DNA of 64,000 nucleotides from Sphingobacterium sp. SGG-5 (GTDB lineage: Bacteria; Bacteroidota; Bacteroidia; Sphingobacteriales; Sphingobacteriaceae). The position numbers were made by a program, and so were the translations under genes. Location: assembly GCF_011043525.1 (NCBI RefSeq), contig NZ_JAAKGO010000004.1, positions 419,081 through 483,080 on the forward strand, given 5' to 3'. The notes beneath the pieces were generated by a model. That model was not told where the DNA came from, did not search any database, and worked only from the letters and a program-made list of their open reading frames with translations. Positions 1 to 10,127 of the stretch are shown here, piece after piece; the stretch's first letter is position 1, and every line of letters begins with the position of its first letter.

Positions 1-436
1 GATTCCCTCCCTCCTTTCCATATTTTATAAAGTAATCATATAGTTCTGCTAGGTTATGAACCTGCTCCAGATCTGTCAATTGCCCTTGTATAGGAGCCAG
101 CCCCAATGTATTACGTGTATCAAAATCGACAAAAGATTTATAAAGATCTCCGATTTTCTGCCCATCCTCTCCTTTCCGAAATGACTTTGTCAGCGACTCC
201 TGCAATATTGCTAAAGCGGCGATATCGGTACTCTCCCGTAATTCATCAAACGAGCCCCATCGGGCCTTATCCGCCGGAATCTGTACCGTTTTCATCCAGG
301 TACCGTTGACATAGTTGTAAAAATCATTCTGTGGCCGTACGCTCTTATCCATAAATTCTAAATTAACAACCTGATTTTGAGCATGAAGGATCTGCATCCC
401 ACTCAAAACACATGCTAACACAAACATCTTTTTCAT
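1..436 (-). CDS. M13 family metallopeptidase, N-terminal fragment (cut by window edge)
   Basis: The reading frame runs off the left edge, so only about 145 N-terminal residues are present. It starts MKKMFVLACVLSGMQILHAQ, a signal peptide with probable cleavage after HAQ. After this comes the typical start of the neprilysin/PepO (M13) fold: DKSVRPQNDFYNYVNGTWM, then IPADKARWGSFDELRE. Family members are secreted zinc endopeptidases of about 670 residues that cut short peptides. The HExxH zinc site lies beyond the window and cannot be checked. It is divergent from the NTF2-like gene at 543. Confidence 0.85.
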   Translation of the reverse strand, partial: MKKMFVLACVLSGMQILHAQNQVVNLEFMDKSVRPQNDFYNYVNGTWMKTVQIPADKARWGSFDELRESTDIAALAILQESLTKSFRKGEDGQKIGDLYKSFVDFDTRNTLGLAPIQGQLTDLEQVHNLAELYDYFIKYGKEGGN

Positions 437-542
437 CGCTATTGCTATAAATACCTTACAAAGGTATTAATTCCTGTGATTAAGGTTAAGTAACAAATTT
501 ATGCCGAATAATCATTAATTTTAGCATCTCAATCCATATATT

Positions 543-989
543 ATGAGCACAAAAAAAGTAGTAATGAGTATGATTATATTGGCTATCGCCTTTGGAAACC
601 AGGAAACAAAAGCACAACATACGGAACAAATTTCCGTTGAGAAGGCTGTGGATAAGCTAACAAATGCTATGCTTACGGCAAATAGAAATGCCTTGAGCGA
701 TCTGGCTTCGGATAAACTTTCTTACGGACACTCCAGTGGAAAAGTGGAAAATAAAAAGGAGTTTGTCGAAACTATCGCTTCCGGAGCTTCGGTTTTTGAA
801 CAACTACAAATAGAGAATCAAAGCATTGATATCGATCATAACACGGCGATCGTGCGACATACACTGACGGGCAGGACAAATGATCCGGGCAAAGGGCCTG
901 CGGCACTCAAAATAGGGATCGTATTGGTATGGACGAAAGCGGATGGCAGCTGGAAGCTCTTGGCCAGACAGGCATTTAAGCTACCCTAA
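543..989 (+). CDS. Secreted NTF2-like (SnoaL/DUF4440-type) protein
   Basis: 148 residues. A signal peptide (MSTKKVVMSMIILAIAFG, then Ala-Gln near residue 25) precedes a single cone-shaped NTF2-like domain. Recognisable parts are the N-terminal helix (VDKLTNAMLTANRNALSDLASDKLSYGHSSG), a KKEFVETIASG helix and a C-terminal strand with WTKADGSWKLLARQ, which is typical of DUF4440 proteins. Such proteins bind small ligands or act as isomerase-like enzymes; no substrate can be read from this sequence. It stands alone between the M13 peptidase gene and smc. The exact role is unknown. Confidence 0.75.
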   Translation: MSTKKVVMSMIILAIAFGNQETKAQHTEQISVEKAVDKLTNAMLTANRNALSDLASDKLSYGHSSGKVENKKEFVETIASGASVFEQLQIENQSIDIDHNTAIVRHTLTGRTNDPGKGPAALKIGIVLVWTKADGSWKLLARQAFKLP

Positions 990-1112
990 ATCAGCCCGCG
1001 TCGATTATCGGCCGTGATTTATGATGTGGAAATCTCCTTAAATGTGCAAAACCCAGATTTCCATTCTTTATTATTATACGTATTTTCGTACGCATAGAAT
1101 ACGAATATCTGC

Positions 1113-4100
1113 ATGGAGCTAACTAAACTTGAAATCAAAGGGTTTAAGAGTTTTGGTGAGAAAATCACAATAAACTTTAATGAGGGGGTTACGGCAATTG
1201 TTGGCCCAAATGGCTGTGGGAAGTCAAATGTAGTTGATGCCATTCGTTGGGTACTGGGCGAGCAGAGCACGAAGATGTTACGTTCCGAAAAAATGGAAAA
1301 TATTATTTTCAATGGAACAAAAACCCGCAAGCCGGCAAACTTAGCGGAAGTTTCACTCACTTTCAATAACAACAAAGATATCCTTCCCACCGAGTTTACC
1401 ACGATTACGATCACCCGCAAACTCTATCGGAATGGTGACAGCGAATATCGTCTGAATGACGTCAAATGTCGACTAAAAGATATTACAGACCTCTTCTTGG
1501 ATACCGGTATCGGAACCGATAGTTACTCCATCATCGAACTCAAGATGATCGATGAAATCATTGCGAATAAGGACAATTCCAGACGGAACCTGTTCGAAGA
1601 AGCCTCCGGCATCTCCAAATATAAAGTTCGGAAAAAGCAGACTTTAAGTAAGCTGAAAGATACAGAAAGCGATCTGGAACGTGTCGATGACCTGCTTTAT
1701 GAGATCACAAAAAACCTGAAAACATTAGAAGGACAGGCCAAGAAGGCCGATAAGTATTTTTTACTCAAAGAAGAATACAAAAAGGTCAACGTGGGGTTAG
1801 CTTATTACCGGATCAACAATTTCAGTCAGGATCTACAGTCGCTTGGCGAGAAAGAAAAGGATCTGCAGAAAAAGATGGCTGAAACGTTACGCCAGATCGA
1901 TGATAAAGAACAACGGCTACGCGAGGGTCGGGAAGATATTCTGGTCAAAGAAAAAAACTTAGGCGCTCAACAAAAAGCTACCCACGAATACAGCAATAAG
2001 GTGCGGGCTTACGAATCAGAGAAGAAAATTAAAAATGAACGTCTGCATCATCTGCAAGAACGCGAGACACGGATCACCGCCGAACTGAATCTGGATAGCC
2101 AACAATTGATTCATGTCGAATCCACCTCAAAGCGACTTCATGAGGATCTTTATGAAGAACAGGCTAAACTTGCTATATACCAATCAGATATTGAGAAATA
2201 CAAAACCGAAGTAGAAACTTTACGTGCACAGCAGCAGCAGGCCAAAGATAGCGTCGATAAGGCCAATCAGGATAGCAGTGCCATTCAAAGTAAGATTTAC
2301 AAAGCTGAAAAAGATATCGCTGTCCTTCATATCCAAAAAGAAGCATTAGAGAACGAATCCCAACGGAACATTCACGATACGTCTTCCAAGGTCGAAGAGT
2401 TGACACAATTCAACGGTATTGTAGAAGAACTACAGGAACAGCTCAACAATCAAGAAGCTATTTACCAGGAAGCTGTTTCCGCAGAAAATGAATTAAATAG
2501 CCGGATAGGAGCTGCCGAAAGCCGTTTAAGTCAGGTTCAACAAAATCTCAATAAGGAATTGCGGCTTGTCGATGCGAAGCAAAATGAATATAACCTCACC
2601 AAATCACTTGTAGATAATCTGGAGGGCTTTCCCGAATCGATCAAATTTTTACGGAAGAACGCAGGTTGGCAAAAATCATATCCACTATTCTCAGATATCC
2701 TCTTTTGTAAGGAAGAGTATCGGGTTGCTATCGAAAACTACCTGGAGGCCATCATGAACCACTATGTGGTGGACACCCAGCAGGATGCGATACAAGCGAT
2801 CAATCTGTTAAGTGATGCTTCAAGAGGACGTGCCAACTTCTTTGTATTGGAGCAGGTAAACAAATCCGACGATAAAGAAGTAAATCTTGTACAAGACAAC
2901 CTCATCCCGGCTATGCAAGTCATTCAGGTGGAGGATAAATATAAAAATCTCTGTCTAGAGCTGTTAAGAAACGTGTATTTGTTGGATTCCAACGATTCGC
3001 AGGCTATAACAATCGACCTGCCCCAAGACAATATGGTGGTATTGCATCGGGAAGGTAAGTTCGCCAAGCATAAGCTGGGATTGAGCGGAGGTTCTGTAGG
3101 ACTTTTTGAAGGAAAACGTATCGGACGTGCCAAAAATCTGGAAAACTTAGCCAAGGAAATCAAAGCCATCAATCAGCGCATTACCGACCTGCAGCAAACG
3201 GAAAGTGACCAAACGCAACTTTTAAGCTCCCTAAAATCCCAATCAAAACGAGAGGTTATTGATGAACTCCGTATGCAATTGAACCGCATACAGAATGAAT
3301 GGACATCCGTAAAAACCAAACAAGAGCAGTATCAGGCTTTTATCTCCTCCAGTCAGCATAGAAAACAGGATATCGAACAAAAGCTGCAGACGATTGATGC
3401 AGAACTGCTTCTAGCAGAGCCTGGCCTAAAGATCCTGAAAGCGGAGAGCGAAGAATGTCAAAAGCTAGGACACGACCTGCAATTGTCTTTTCAAGACCTG
3501 AATGAGGTGCTGAGCGAAAAAACAAACACTTTCAATCAAGAGAATATTCGCCTGCATCAGCAGCAAAATAAAGTCTCGGGCATTCAAAAAGATCTGGAAT
3601 ACCGGGAAAGCCAAAAAGAAGCACTCGAAATCCGCATCACCAAAAACACCGCAGATATCGAAAAGGTAAAAAGCGATATGAAAGGAGCTTCTACCATGAC
3701 CGATAGCGACGATGAGGATCTAAAAAAGCTCTACGAACAAAAAGAATTACTCGAAACAGCTTTGCAGGAGATGGAAGAAAGTTTTTATGCTTCCCGCAAA
3801 GTCCTAAACGATCTGGAGGAGGAAGTTACTACCCTCCGTAAATCAAAAGATCAGCTGGACCTGCTGACCAACGATATTAAAGACAAAAAGACCACCTTGC
3901 AGCTCGATCTGAATAGCCTGAAGGAACGGCTTTCGGTGGAGTTTAACATCGATATCAAAGATCTGCTAACAGATGAAATGCCCGAAATCGAACAAAGCGA
4001 AGAAGCACTTGAAGCACGGTATATACAGCTGAAAAAGCAGCTCGACGACTTCGGTACCATCAATCCCATGGCGAAGGAGGCGTACGATGAGATTACCGAA

Positions 4101-4655
4101 CGTTACAACTTCATTGCCAAGGAGAAAAATGACCTGATAGAAGCCAAGACTACGCTGTTGACAACGATCCAGGAGATCGACGATAGTGCCAATGAGAAGT
4201 TCATGGCCGCATTTACTGCCGTCAGGGAAAACTTCGTCAAGGTATTTCGGTCGTTATTCAACGCCGAAGACAGTTGCGATCTTATTCTAAGCAATCCCGA
4301 CAATCCATTGGATTCGGATATTGAGATCGTGGCCCGGCCGAAAGGTAAGCGGCCGCTCTCTATCAATCAACTTTCAGGGGGTGAAAAAACCCTCACTTCG
4401 ACAGCCTTGTTGTTTTCGTTGTATTTATTGAAGCCCGCCCCATTCTGTATCTTCGACGAGGTCGATGCACCTTTGGACGACACCAATATTGACAAGTTCA
4501 ACAACATTATCCGGGAGTTCTCGGGACAATCTCAGTTCATTGTGGTGTCGCACAACAAGCGTACGATTGCAAGCACAGATATTGTATACGGCGTGACGAT
4601 GGTTGAGCAGGGTATCTCACGTGTAGTGCCTGTCGATCTTCGAGATGTCGCCTGA
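1113..4655 (+). CDS. smc: Chromosome segregation protein SMC
   Basis: 1180 residues, normal for bacterial SMC. The N-terminal head has Walker A (GPNGCGKSNVVDAIRWVLGE, about residues 32-51). A long coiled coil follows, then a hinge around residues 500-660 (starting GFPESIKFLRKNAGW), a second coiled coil, and the C-terminal head with the ABC signature LSGGEKTLTSTALL and Walker B PFCIFDEVDAPLDD. It forms a DNA-loop-extruding ATPase dimer, normally with ScpA and ScpB, which are not in this window. It is convergent with radC, the two stops being 11 bp apart. Confidence 0.98.
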   Translation: MELTKLEIKGFKSFGEKITINFNEGVTAIVGPNGCGKSNVVDAIRWVLGEQSTKMLRSEKMENIIFNGTKTRKPANLAEVSLTFNNNKDILPTEFTTITITRKLYRNGDSEYRLNDVKCRLKDITDLFLDTGIGTDSYSIIELKMIDEIIANKDNSRRNLFEEASGISKYKVRKKQTLSKLKDTESDLERVDDLLYEITKNLKTLEGQAKKADKYFLLKEEYKKVNVGLAYYRINNFSQDLQSLGEKEKDLQKKMAETLRQIDDKEQRLREGREDILVKEKNLGAQQKATHEYSNKVRAYESEKKIKNERLHHLQERETRITAELNLDSQQLIHVESTSKRLHEDLYEEQAKLAIYQSDIEKYKTEVETLRAQQQQAKDSVDKANQDSSAIQSKIYKAEKDIAVLHIQKEALENESQRNIHDTSSKVEELTQFNGIVEELQEQLNNQEAIYQEAVSAENELNSRIGAAESRLSQVQQNLNKELRLVDAKQNEYNLTKSLVDNLEGFPESIKFLRKNAGWQKSYPLFSDILFCKEEYRVAIENYLEAIMNHYVVDTQQDAIQAINLLSDASRGRANFFVLEQVNKSDDKEVNLVQDNLIPAMQVIQVEDKYKNLCLELLRNVYLLDSNDSQAITIDLPQDNMVVLHREGKFAKHKLGLSGGSVGLFEGKRIGRAKNLENLAKEIKAINQRITDLQQTESDQTQLLSSLKSQSKREVIDELRMQLNRIQNEWTSVKTKQEQYQAFISSSQHRKQDIEQKLQTIDAELLLAEPGLKILKAESEECQKLGHDLQLSFQDLNEVLSEKTNTFNQENIRLHQQQNKVSGIQKDLEYRESQKEALEIRITKNTADIEKVKSDMKGASTMTDSDDEDLKKLYEQKELLETALQEMEESFYASRKVLNDLEEEVTTLRKSKDQLDLLTNDIKDKKTTLQLDLNSLKERLSVEFNIDIKDLLTDEMPEIEQSEEALEARYIQLKKQLDDFGTINPMAKEAYDEITERYNFIAKEKNDLIEAKTTLLTTIQEIDDSANEKFMAAFTAVRENFVKVFRSLFNAEDSCDLILSNPDNPLDSDIEIVARPKGKRPLSINQLSGGEKTLTSTALLFSLYLLKPAPFCIFDEVDAPLDDTNIDKFNNIIREFSGQSQFIVVSHNKRTIASTDIVYGVTMVEQGISRVVPVDLRDVA

Positions 4656-4666
4656 TAAACGAAGAC

Positions 4667-5359
4667 CTACAAGAGGTCTTCGTCCCGAAAACTAAAATAC
4701 CCACTGTCGGTGAATATAAGGTGGTCGTTAACCCGGATATCCATGATATGAGCCGCATCGCTTATCTTCTTCGTCAAGAGTTTATCCGCCTGACTGGGTG
4801 AGCGCGTCCCTGAGGGATGGTTGTGGATCAAAATCATAGCATGCGCTTTGCTGCTTAATGCATAGCGTAAAATAATACGTACATCCACTGGCGTGAAATC
4901 ATTCCCACCTCTCCCGATAAGCTGGCTATCGAGCACCCGACAGGCCGTATTCATGTAAAGTACCCAAAACTCCTCATGCGGCAGATCCATCATCTGTGCC
5001 TTAAAGTATTCATACACCCGCTTACTACTATTAAGAACCGGCTTTTCCACGACTTCCCCTTCTCTCCGTCTTCTGCCCAGTTCCAGTGCTGCCACAATCG
5101 CAATAGCCTTTGCCTGCCCTATTCCCTTGTAGACAGCAAGTTCCTTGATGTCCATTTGCGATATTTTGTGGAGATCATTACCCTGGTCCTTGAGTATGCG
5201 CCTACATAAGGCCACCGAAGTTTCTTGCCGAGACCCCGATCCGATCAGAATAGCCAATAGCTCCGCATCGGTAAGTGCTCTTCTACCCTGTTCCATCAGC
5301 TTTTCACGCGGTCTGTCCGCCTCTGCCCATTGTGGAATGACTAATTTGTGTATACCCAT
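4667..5359 (-). CDS. radC: RadC family JAB/MPN-domain protein
   Basis: 230 residues. An N-terminal helix-hairpin-helix-like part (RALTDAELLAILIGSG, then VYKGIGQAKAIAIVAALELGRR) precedes a C-terminal JAMM metalloprotease-like domain. The metal-binding motif HNHPSGTRSPSQAD is intact and the upstream Glu lies in HEEFWVLYMN. RadC was once thought to be a DNA-repair protein, but its activity is not settled. The start at 5359 gives the usual opening MGIHKLVIPQWAEADRPREKL. It is convergent with smc and divergent from the cyclophilin gene. Confidence 0.95.
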   Translation of the reverse strand: MGIHKLVIPQWAEADRPREKLMEQGRRALTDAELLAILIGSGSRQETSVALCRRILKDQGNDLHKISQMDIKELAVYKGIGQAKAIAIVAALELGRRRREGEVVEKPVLNSSKRVYEYFKAQMMDLPHEEFWVLYMNTACRVLDSQLIGRGGNDFTPVDVRIILRYALSSKAHAMILIHNHPSGTRSPSQADKLLTKKISDAAHIMDIRVNDHLIFTDSGYFSFRDEDLL

Positions 5360-5467
5360 ACGATTTGATTAAAAATAAATATGTTTAAATATACAAAATA
5401 AATCAAAGGTTAATATCAATTAACTTATGTAAAGTGATTGATACGTTCAATTTTTAGCAAAAAAATG

Positions 5468-5475
5468 TATCTTTG
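5468..5475 (+). promoter_or_regulatory. Candidate -7 element for the cyclophilin gene
   Basis: TATCTTTG matches the Bacteroidota -7 consensus TAnnTTTG and lies 25 bp before the ATG at 5501. No clear -33 TTTG is seen at the usual distance, so this rests on one box only. Confidence 0.45.
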
Positions 5476-5500
5476 CTCTTCACATAAGTTTCTTTAGAAG

Positions 5501-5959
5501 ATGAGTAAAGCAATAATTAAGACAGAAAAAGGCGACATGACTGTTGAATTCTATACACAGGACGCCCCTAACACTGTAGCAAACTTTATTAAATTAGCTA
5601 AATCCGGTTTTTATGATGGTCTGACCTTTCACCGCGTTATTCCTGACTTCGTTATTCAGGGTGGATGTCCGAACTCACGGGAAGGTGCAGCGGGTGTACC
5701 CGGTACGGGTGGCCCCGGCTACAAAATAGATTGTGAGCTGACCGGTGAGAACCAATACCACGATAGAGGTGTATTATCGATGGCACATGCTGGTCGTAAT
5801 ACAGGTGGTTCCCAGTTTTTCATCTGTCATAGCCGTAATAATACAGCGCATCTCGACCGCAATCATACCTGTTTTGGTAAAGTAACCGAAAATGTGGATA
5901 TAGTGGATGACATCCGTCAAGGCGATCGAATTTTAGCTATCGAAGTTATAGAAGACTAA
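5501..5959 (+). CDS. Cyclophilin-type peptidyl-prolyl cis-trans isomerase
   Basis: 152 residues, a single cyclophilin domain with no signal peptide, so probably cytoplasmic. It catalyses cis-trans isomerisation of Xaa-Pro bonds during protein folding. Visible family motifs are [13 protein letters not shown] (catalytic Arg and Phe), [21 protein letters not shown] and [12 protein letters not shown]. It is followed after 13 bp by the DUF5606 gene, and the two probably form one transcript ending at the hairpin at 6415-6442. Confidence 0.95.
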   Translation: MSKAIIKTEKGDMTVEFYTQDAPNTVANFIKLAKSGFYDGLTFHRVIPDFVIQGGCPNSREGAAGVPGTGGPGYKIDCELTGENQYHDRGVLSMAHAGRNTGGSQFFICHSRNNTAHLDRNHTCFGKVTENVDIVDDIRQGDRILAIEVIED

Positions 5960-5972
5960 CCAAAGAAATCAT

Positions 5973-6380
5973 ATGAATTTAAGAGCATTAGTATCGGTGA
6001 CCGGAAAACCGGGATTATTTAAATTAATCGGCCAGAATAAAGGAGGTTTTGTTTTAGAAACGTTAGATGACGCCAAAATAAAATCTGTTGTCAACCTAAA
6101 TACCACAAAAATGGCTACGCTGGAAGACATCACGATCTATGGTCTGGAAGAAGAAATCCGTTTAATCGATATATTTCGGAATATAAAAGACAATGGTGGG
6201 AATACACCTGATCCAAAATCCGAGGGGAATACACTTCGGACATTCTTTCGGGAAGTGGCTCCGGGTCATGACGAAGAAAGAGTCTATACCTCGGACATCA
6301 AGAAAATTGTTTCATGGTATACCATCATTAAAGAACTTCCTTTATTTGAAGAGGAAGCGCCAGAACCATTAAATAACTAA
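5973..6380 (+). CDS. DUF5606 domain protein
   Basis: 135 residues with no signal peptide or membrane segment. The opening MNLRALVSVTGKPGLFKLIGQNKGGFVLETLDD and the part ATLEDITIYGLEEEIRLIDIF match the small DUF5606 family, which is conserved in Bacteroidota. An N-terminal small beta domain is followed by an alpha-helical, acidic C-terminus (DIKKIVSWYTIIKELPLFEEEAPEP). The function is unknown. It sits directly behind the cyclophilin gene, which suggests co-expression but not a shared role. Confidence 0.8.
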   Translation: MNLRALVSVTGKPGLFKLIGQNKGGFVLETLDDAKIKSVVNLNTTKMATLEDITIYGLEEEIRLIDIFRNIKDNGGNTPDPKSEGNTLRTFFREVAPGHDEERVYTSDIKKIVSWYTIIKELPLFEEEAPEPLNN

Positions 6381-6414
6381 TCCTTCGCAGAGCGTCCTAT
6401 AGCGGCACAATAAA

Positions 6415-6442
6415 AAAGGTATCTGAAAATTCAGATACCTTT
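6415..6442. terminator. Bidirectional intrinsic terminator
   Basis: A perfect 12-bp stem (AAAGGTATCTGA paired with TCAGATACCTTT) closes a 4-nt loop. A T-rich run follows on the plus strand and an A run precedes it, so it can end both the cyclophilin/DUF5606 transcript and the convergent aconitase transcript. Confidence 0.85.
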
Positions 6443-6468
6443 CATTTTTATGAAAAAAACCTATTTGG

Positions 6469-8733
6469 TTACGAAATTTGATTACGAATAATATTCAATG
6501 CACCTCCGGCTTTGAACCACTCGATCTGTTGTGCATTGTAGGTATGATTAACAATGATCTGATCCTGTGTACCGTTACTGTGGTGAAGAACTATCGTTAA
6601 TGGTGTATTCGGCGCAAAATTTGTCAAGCCAATGATATCAATGATATCATCTTCGAGGATCTTATCGTAGTCATCCTTGTTCGCAAACGTTAGGCCCAGC
6701 ATACCTTGCTTCTTCAGGTTTGTTTCGTGGATACGGGCAAAAGATTTCACCAATACCGCACGTACGCCCAAATGACGCGGTTCCATCGCCGCATGTTCAC
6801 GTGACGAACCCTCACCGTAGTTTTCATCGCCGACGACGATCGAACCGATACCCACAGCCTTATAAGCCCGTTGCGTTGCCGGAACAGCACCATACTCGCC
6901 TGTCAACTGATTTTTCACGTGATCCGTCTTATCATTAAAGAAGTTGACAGCTCCGATCAGCAGATTGTTCGATATATTGTCCAGGTGACCACGGTATTTC
7001 AACCATGGACCCGCCATAGAAATATGGTCGGTTGTACACTTACCCTTTGCCTTAATCAATAATTTCAAGCCCTTCAGATCCGTACCCTCCCATGGAGCAA
7101 ACGGCGCCAACAACTGAAGACGATCCGAAGATGGTGACACTTCCACCACAACAGATGATCCATCGGCAGCCGGAGCCTGATAGCCCGGATCCTCCACATC
7201 AAATCCTTTGCTTGGCAATTCATCGCCAGTAGGTGGATCTAATTTTACCTGCTCACCATTTCTATTCGTCAACGTATCCGTTAGCGGGTTAAAGCCCAAA
7301 TGTCCAGAGATCGCAATAGCCGCTACCATTTCCGGCGAAGTCACGAAAGCATAGGTATTTGGATTACCATCCGCACGTTTCGCAAAGTTCCGGTTGAACG
7401 AGTGGACAATCGTATTCTTCTCCTGCATATCCGCTCCTGCACGATCCCACATACCAATACATGGTCCACAAGCGTTGGTGAATATCGTTGCATTCAGGTC
7501 TTCAAAAGTCTTTAACAAACCATCACGGTCTGCCGTATAACGCACTTGCTCAGAACCCGGATTAATACCAAACTCCGCTTTTGTGACCAATCCTTTTTCT
7601 ACCGCTTGGCGAGCAATAGATGCCGCACGGGATAAGTCTTCGTACGAAGAGTTTGTACACGAACCGATAAGCCCCCACTCCACTTGAGTCGGCCAGCCAT
7701 TCTTTTCCGCCTCTTCACGCATGCGTGATATCGGCGTATATAAATCCGGTGTAAAAGGACCATTCAAAGAAGGCTCCAACTCGGACAAATTGATTTCAAT
7801 AAGTTGATCAAAATACTGCTCTGGATTAGCATATACTTCGGCATCCGCCGTAAGGTGTGCTTTGATCGCATTTGCTGCCTCAGCAACATCGGCACGGCCG
7901 GTAGCCCGTAGATAGCGTTCCATCGACTCATCATACCCAAAGGTAGATGTCGTTGCACCGATTTCCGCTCCCATGTTACAGATGGTTCCTTTACCCGTAC
8001 AGGACAAAGCTTCCGCACCCTCACCGAAATATTCAACGATCGCGCCTGTACCACCCTTTACGGTAAGTATACCTGCAACTTTTAAGATCACATCTTTCGG
8101 AGCTGCCCAACCGGATAACTTACCTGTCAATTTAACACCGATAAGTTTTGGAAATTTCAGTTCCCAAGGAAGACCCGCCATCACATCACAAGCGTCTGCA
8201 CCGCCGACACCAATAGCCACCATACCCAATCCACCGGCATTCACCGTATGGGAGTCGGTACCGATCATCATACCGCCCGGGAAGGCATAGTTTTCCAATA
8301 CCACCTGGTGAATAATACCAGCACCCGGTTTCCAGAAGCCAATACCATATTTATTAGAGACCGAACTCAAAAAATTAAATACTTCAGAGCTTTCTTGCTT
8401 GGCACGCGACAAATCCTGTTCTGCACCATCACGTGCCTGGATCAAGTGATCACAATGTACTGTAGAAGGTACAGCCACCTTCGGACGACCTGCTTGCATA
8501 AACTGAAGGAGCGCCATCTGCGCCGTAGCATCCTGCATCGCGACACGGTCCGGAGCGAAGTCTACATAAGACTCACCACGCTCGTAAGACTCCGTAGCAT
8601 TACCGTCCCACAAGTGGGTATATAAAATTTTTTCTGCGAGTGTCAACGGTTTATTAACCACTTTACGAGCAGCAGCAATACGCTCCTCATATTGGGAATA
8701 AACCTTCTTGATCATGTCTATATCAAAAGCCAT
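6469..8733 (-). CDS. Aconitate hydratase
   Basis: 754 residues, close to the mitochondrial-type aconitase subfamily usual in Bacteroidota. It interconverts citrate and isocitrate in the TCA cycle using a [4Fe-4S] cluster. Cluster cysteines are visible in [14 protein letters not shown] and in [12 protein letters not shown]. Substrate-binding parts include [21 protein letters not shown] near the N-terminus and the swivelling C-terminal domain with [15 protein letters not shown]. Isocitrate dehydrogenase, the next step of the cycle, is encoded at 19147-21360 but is not linked. Transcription probably starts from the promoter at 8776-8805. Confidence 0.97.
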   Translation of the reverse strand: MAFDIDMIKKVYSQYEERIAAARKVVNKPLTLAEKILYTHLWDGNATESYERGESYVDFAPDRVAMQDATAQMALLQFMQAGRPKVAVPSTVHCDHLIQARDGAEQDLSRAKQESSEVFNFLSSVSNKYGIGFWKPGAGIIHQVVLENYAFPGGMMIGTDSHTVNAGGLGMVAIGVGGADACDVMAGLPWELKFPKLIGVKLTGKLSGWAAPKDVILKVAGILTVKGGTGAIVEYFGEGAEALSCTGKGTICNMGAEIGATTSTFGYDESMERYLRATGRADVAEAANAIKAHLTADAEVYANPEQYFDQLIEINLSELEPSLNGPFTPDLYTPISRMREEAEKNGWPTQVEWGLIGSCTNSSYEDLSRAASIARQAVEKGLVTKAEFGINPGSEQVRYTADRDGLLKTFEDLNATIFTNACGPCIGMWDRAGADMQEKNTIVHSFNRNFAKRADGNPNTYAFVTSPEMVAAIAISGHLGFNPLTDTLTNRNGEQVKLDPPTGDELPSKGFDVEDPGYQAPAADGSSVVVEVSPSSDRLQLLAPFAPWEGTDLKGLKLLIKAKGKCTTDHISMAGPWLKYRGHLDNISNNLLIGAVNFFNDKTDHVKNQLTGEYGAVPATQRAYKAVGIGSIVVGDENYGEGSSREHAAMEPRHLGVRAVLVKSFARIHETNLKKQGMLGLTFANKDDYDKILEDDIIDIIGLTNFAPNTPLTIVLHHSNGTQDQIIVNHTYNAQQIEWFKAGGALNIIRNQIS

Positions 8734-8775
8734 TTATATAAAGTGTTTATTGTTTTATTTGAAAGCACAAAAATA

Positions 8776-8805
8776 CAAAAATATAGGCGTATATCGTAAA
8801 ACAAA
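8776..8805 (-). promoter_or_regulatory. Candidate aconitase promoter (TTTG-N18-TATTTTTG)
   Basis: On the minus strand TTTG (8805-8802) is followed after 18 bp by TATTTTTG (8783-8776). A second TATTTTTG (8775-8768) lies directly downstream in tandem. Both match the Bacteroidota -7 box TAnnTTTG. The boxes end about 35-45 bp before the aconitase ATG. Confidence 0.6.
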
Positions 8806-9372
8806 CAATATCTTAAAATAATTTGGAACAGTTCTAAACTAAGGGGTCGAGCATTCATTTCCGTAGAACGATCCTTCGAAATCTCATCATGAATTACGTT
8901 GTGAGATTGATCACCATTCAAGACACACCAAAGCTTAACTTTATATCAATATCACTTTATAATTATACATATAATATACTGATTATCACTTGTATATAAT
9001 TTAAAATAAGAGAATGCAAAATTTTATTCTGTGTGTCACATCGCAGTGATTGTATTATCTCTCTGGTATTTAAATGAAATATATACATATATAAATATAA
9101 TATATTGAAATATAGTGATTTAAAATATACAACAAAATTATATTTGGTGTATAAAAAGAGTGTGTATTTGTTTGGTAAGCATAAATACGCCACTCCTTCC
9201 TATTCAGTCGTGTCTGCATTAAAAAACACATCTCGTGTACATCTTCAAAAATCCCATATCGCGTTTTAAATTTATCAGCGCGGTCTTATATTATCCTGTT
9301 TAACATCTGAATTATCCTATATCAAACTGCAATGACCCCACCTTTCTTCCGTGTAACATTTCATCAGCTTCG
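8806..9372. other. Gene-poor, very A+T-rich stretch
   Basis: About 570 bp between the aconitase promoter and the repeats at 9373. It consists largely of TATA-rich low-complexity DNA (for example 9070-9150). A short minus-strand frame at 8963-9193 is made of low-complexity Tyr/Phe/Leu codons and is not believable as a gene. No RNA gene or mobile-element end was recognised. Confidence 0.6.
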
Positions 9373-9446
9373 TGTGTAGTTTTCAATTTCGTATGCACGA
9401 TTCTTCATTTCTTGTGTAGGAATTTATTTTTTCTGTGTAGGAATTT
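9373..9446 (+). repeat. TGTGTAG repeats, last two 21 bp apart
   Basis: TGTGTAG occurs at 9373, 9413 and 9434. The last two copies extend to a 13-bp direct repeat TGTGTAGGAATTT at 9413-9425 and 9434-9446, exactly 21 bp apart. The copies at 9373 and 9413 are 40 bp apart. A comparable 21-bp array (TGTGTTT) lies upstream of the intact fibronectin-III gene at 53481. Confidence 0.7.
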
Positions 9447-9511
9447 TGTAAAACTACATGGAAAAGCCCCCAATCGCCCTTTTTTGTTAAAAGTCCGTAT
9501 AGGAGGAGTCA

Positions 9512-9557
9512 AATCACGCCAGAATTATTCTTCCTAAGCTAAAATTCTGGCGTGATT
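9512..9557. repeat. 15-bp perfect inverted repeat upstream of the fn3 remnant
   Basis: AATCACGCCAGAATT at 9512-9526 is the exact reverse complement of 9543-9557, separated by 16 nt. As RNA it would form a long stem-loop. No T-run follows, so it is not an obvious terminator. It lies just before the point where the truncated fibronectin-III frame begins. Confidence 0.8.
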
Positions 9558-9579
9558 CTCCACCTTTTTCCCGTTTTGA

Positions 9580-10110
9580 GCAACGACGACGCTTTTCCCA
9601 TTCCCGGATCCGACATTAACTGATCTGGAAGCAGCGCTCGTCCTTTATCGGAAGACAGTTGCAGACGCGGCATTCCGAGATACCCGACAGGTCGAGCTGC
9701 GAAAGCAGCGGCATACCAAGATGAAGCGGATGCTTTATGATCTTGCGCTGTATGTGGATAAGATAGCCAAAGGTGACCGGGCAATTATCCTGGCTGGAGG
9801 CTTTATTCCGACAAAGGAACGTGATCCATCGATGGTGCCTCCGTTTCCCAAGAACTTTAGGGTTATGCTTACCGAAACCGGGGGATGTCAGGTGCACCTG
9901 CGTGTAAAGGCATGGCGGCTGGCACGTTTCTATCGCTTTGAATACCGGAAGCTGGAGTCGGATGCACCGTGGCAGATAGTGTTGTCCAGCGGGTCAAAAT
10001 GTATTCTGGCTAATTTGGACCGGCGGCAGGATTATGAGTTTCGGGTGGCCTACCTGGGGGCGGATCCGACGGTAACCTATAGTGATGTGATACGCAGATT
10101 TGTGTATTAA
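9580..10110 (+). pseudogene. Decayed fibronectin type III domain gene
   Basis: An open frame from 9580 (just after a stop) reads FPFPDPTLTDLEAALVLYRK and goes on through residues equivalent to the ATG at 9721. It aligns along its length with the intact gene at 53481-54110: the helical region LVLYRKTVADAAF...LALYVDKIAKGDRAIILAGGF matches DDFSNKLIAARRR...LAYYVNLVAKGHLSTLLSSGF. The C-terminal fn3 strand region YRKLESDAPWQIVLSSG...LDRRQDYEFRVAYLG also matches. The roughly 35 N-terminal residues of the homologue are absent and no good start is seen, so the gene looks 5'-truncated. Translation from ATG 9721 (129 aa) is possible but would split the helical domain. Confidence 0.65.
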
Positions 10111-10127
10111 TATAGGAAAACGTCGTG

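Noticed and set aside
8963..9193. 76-codon minus-strand frame
   Set aside because: Low-complexity A+T-rich DNA; no domain, signal peptide or promoter.
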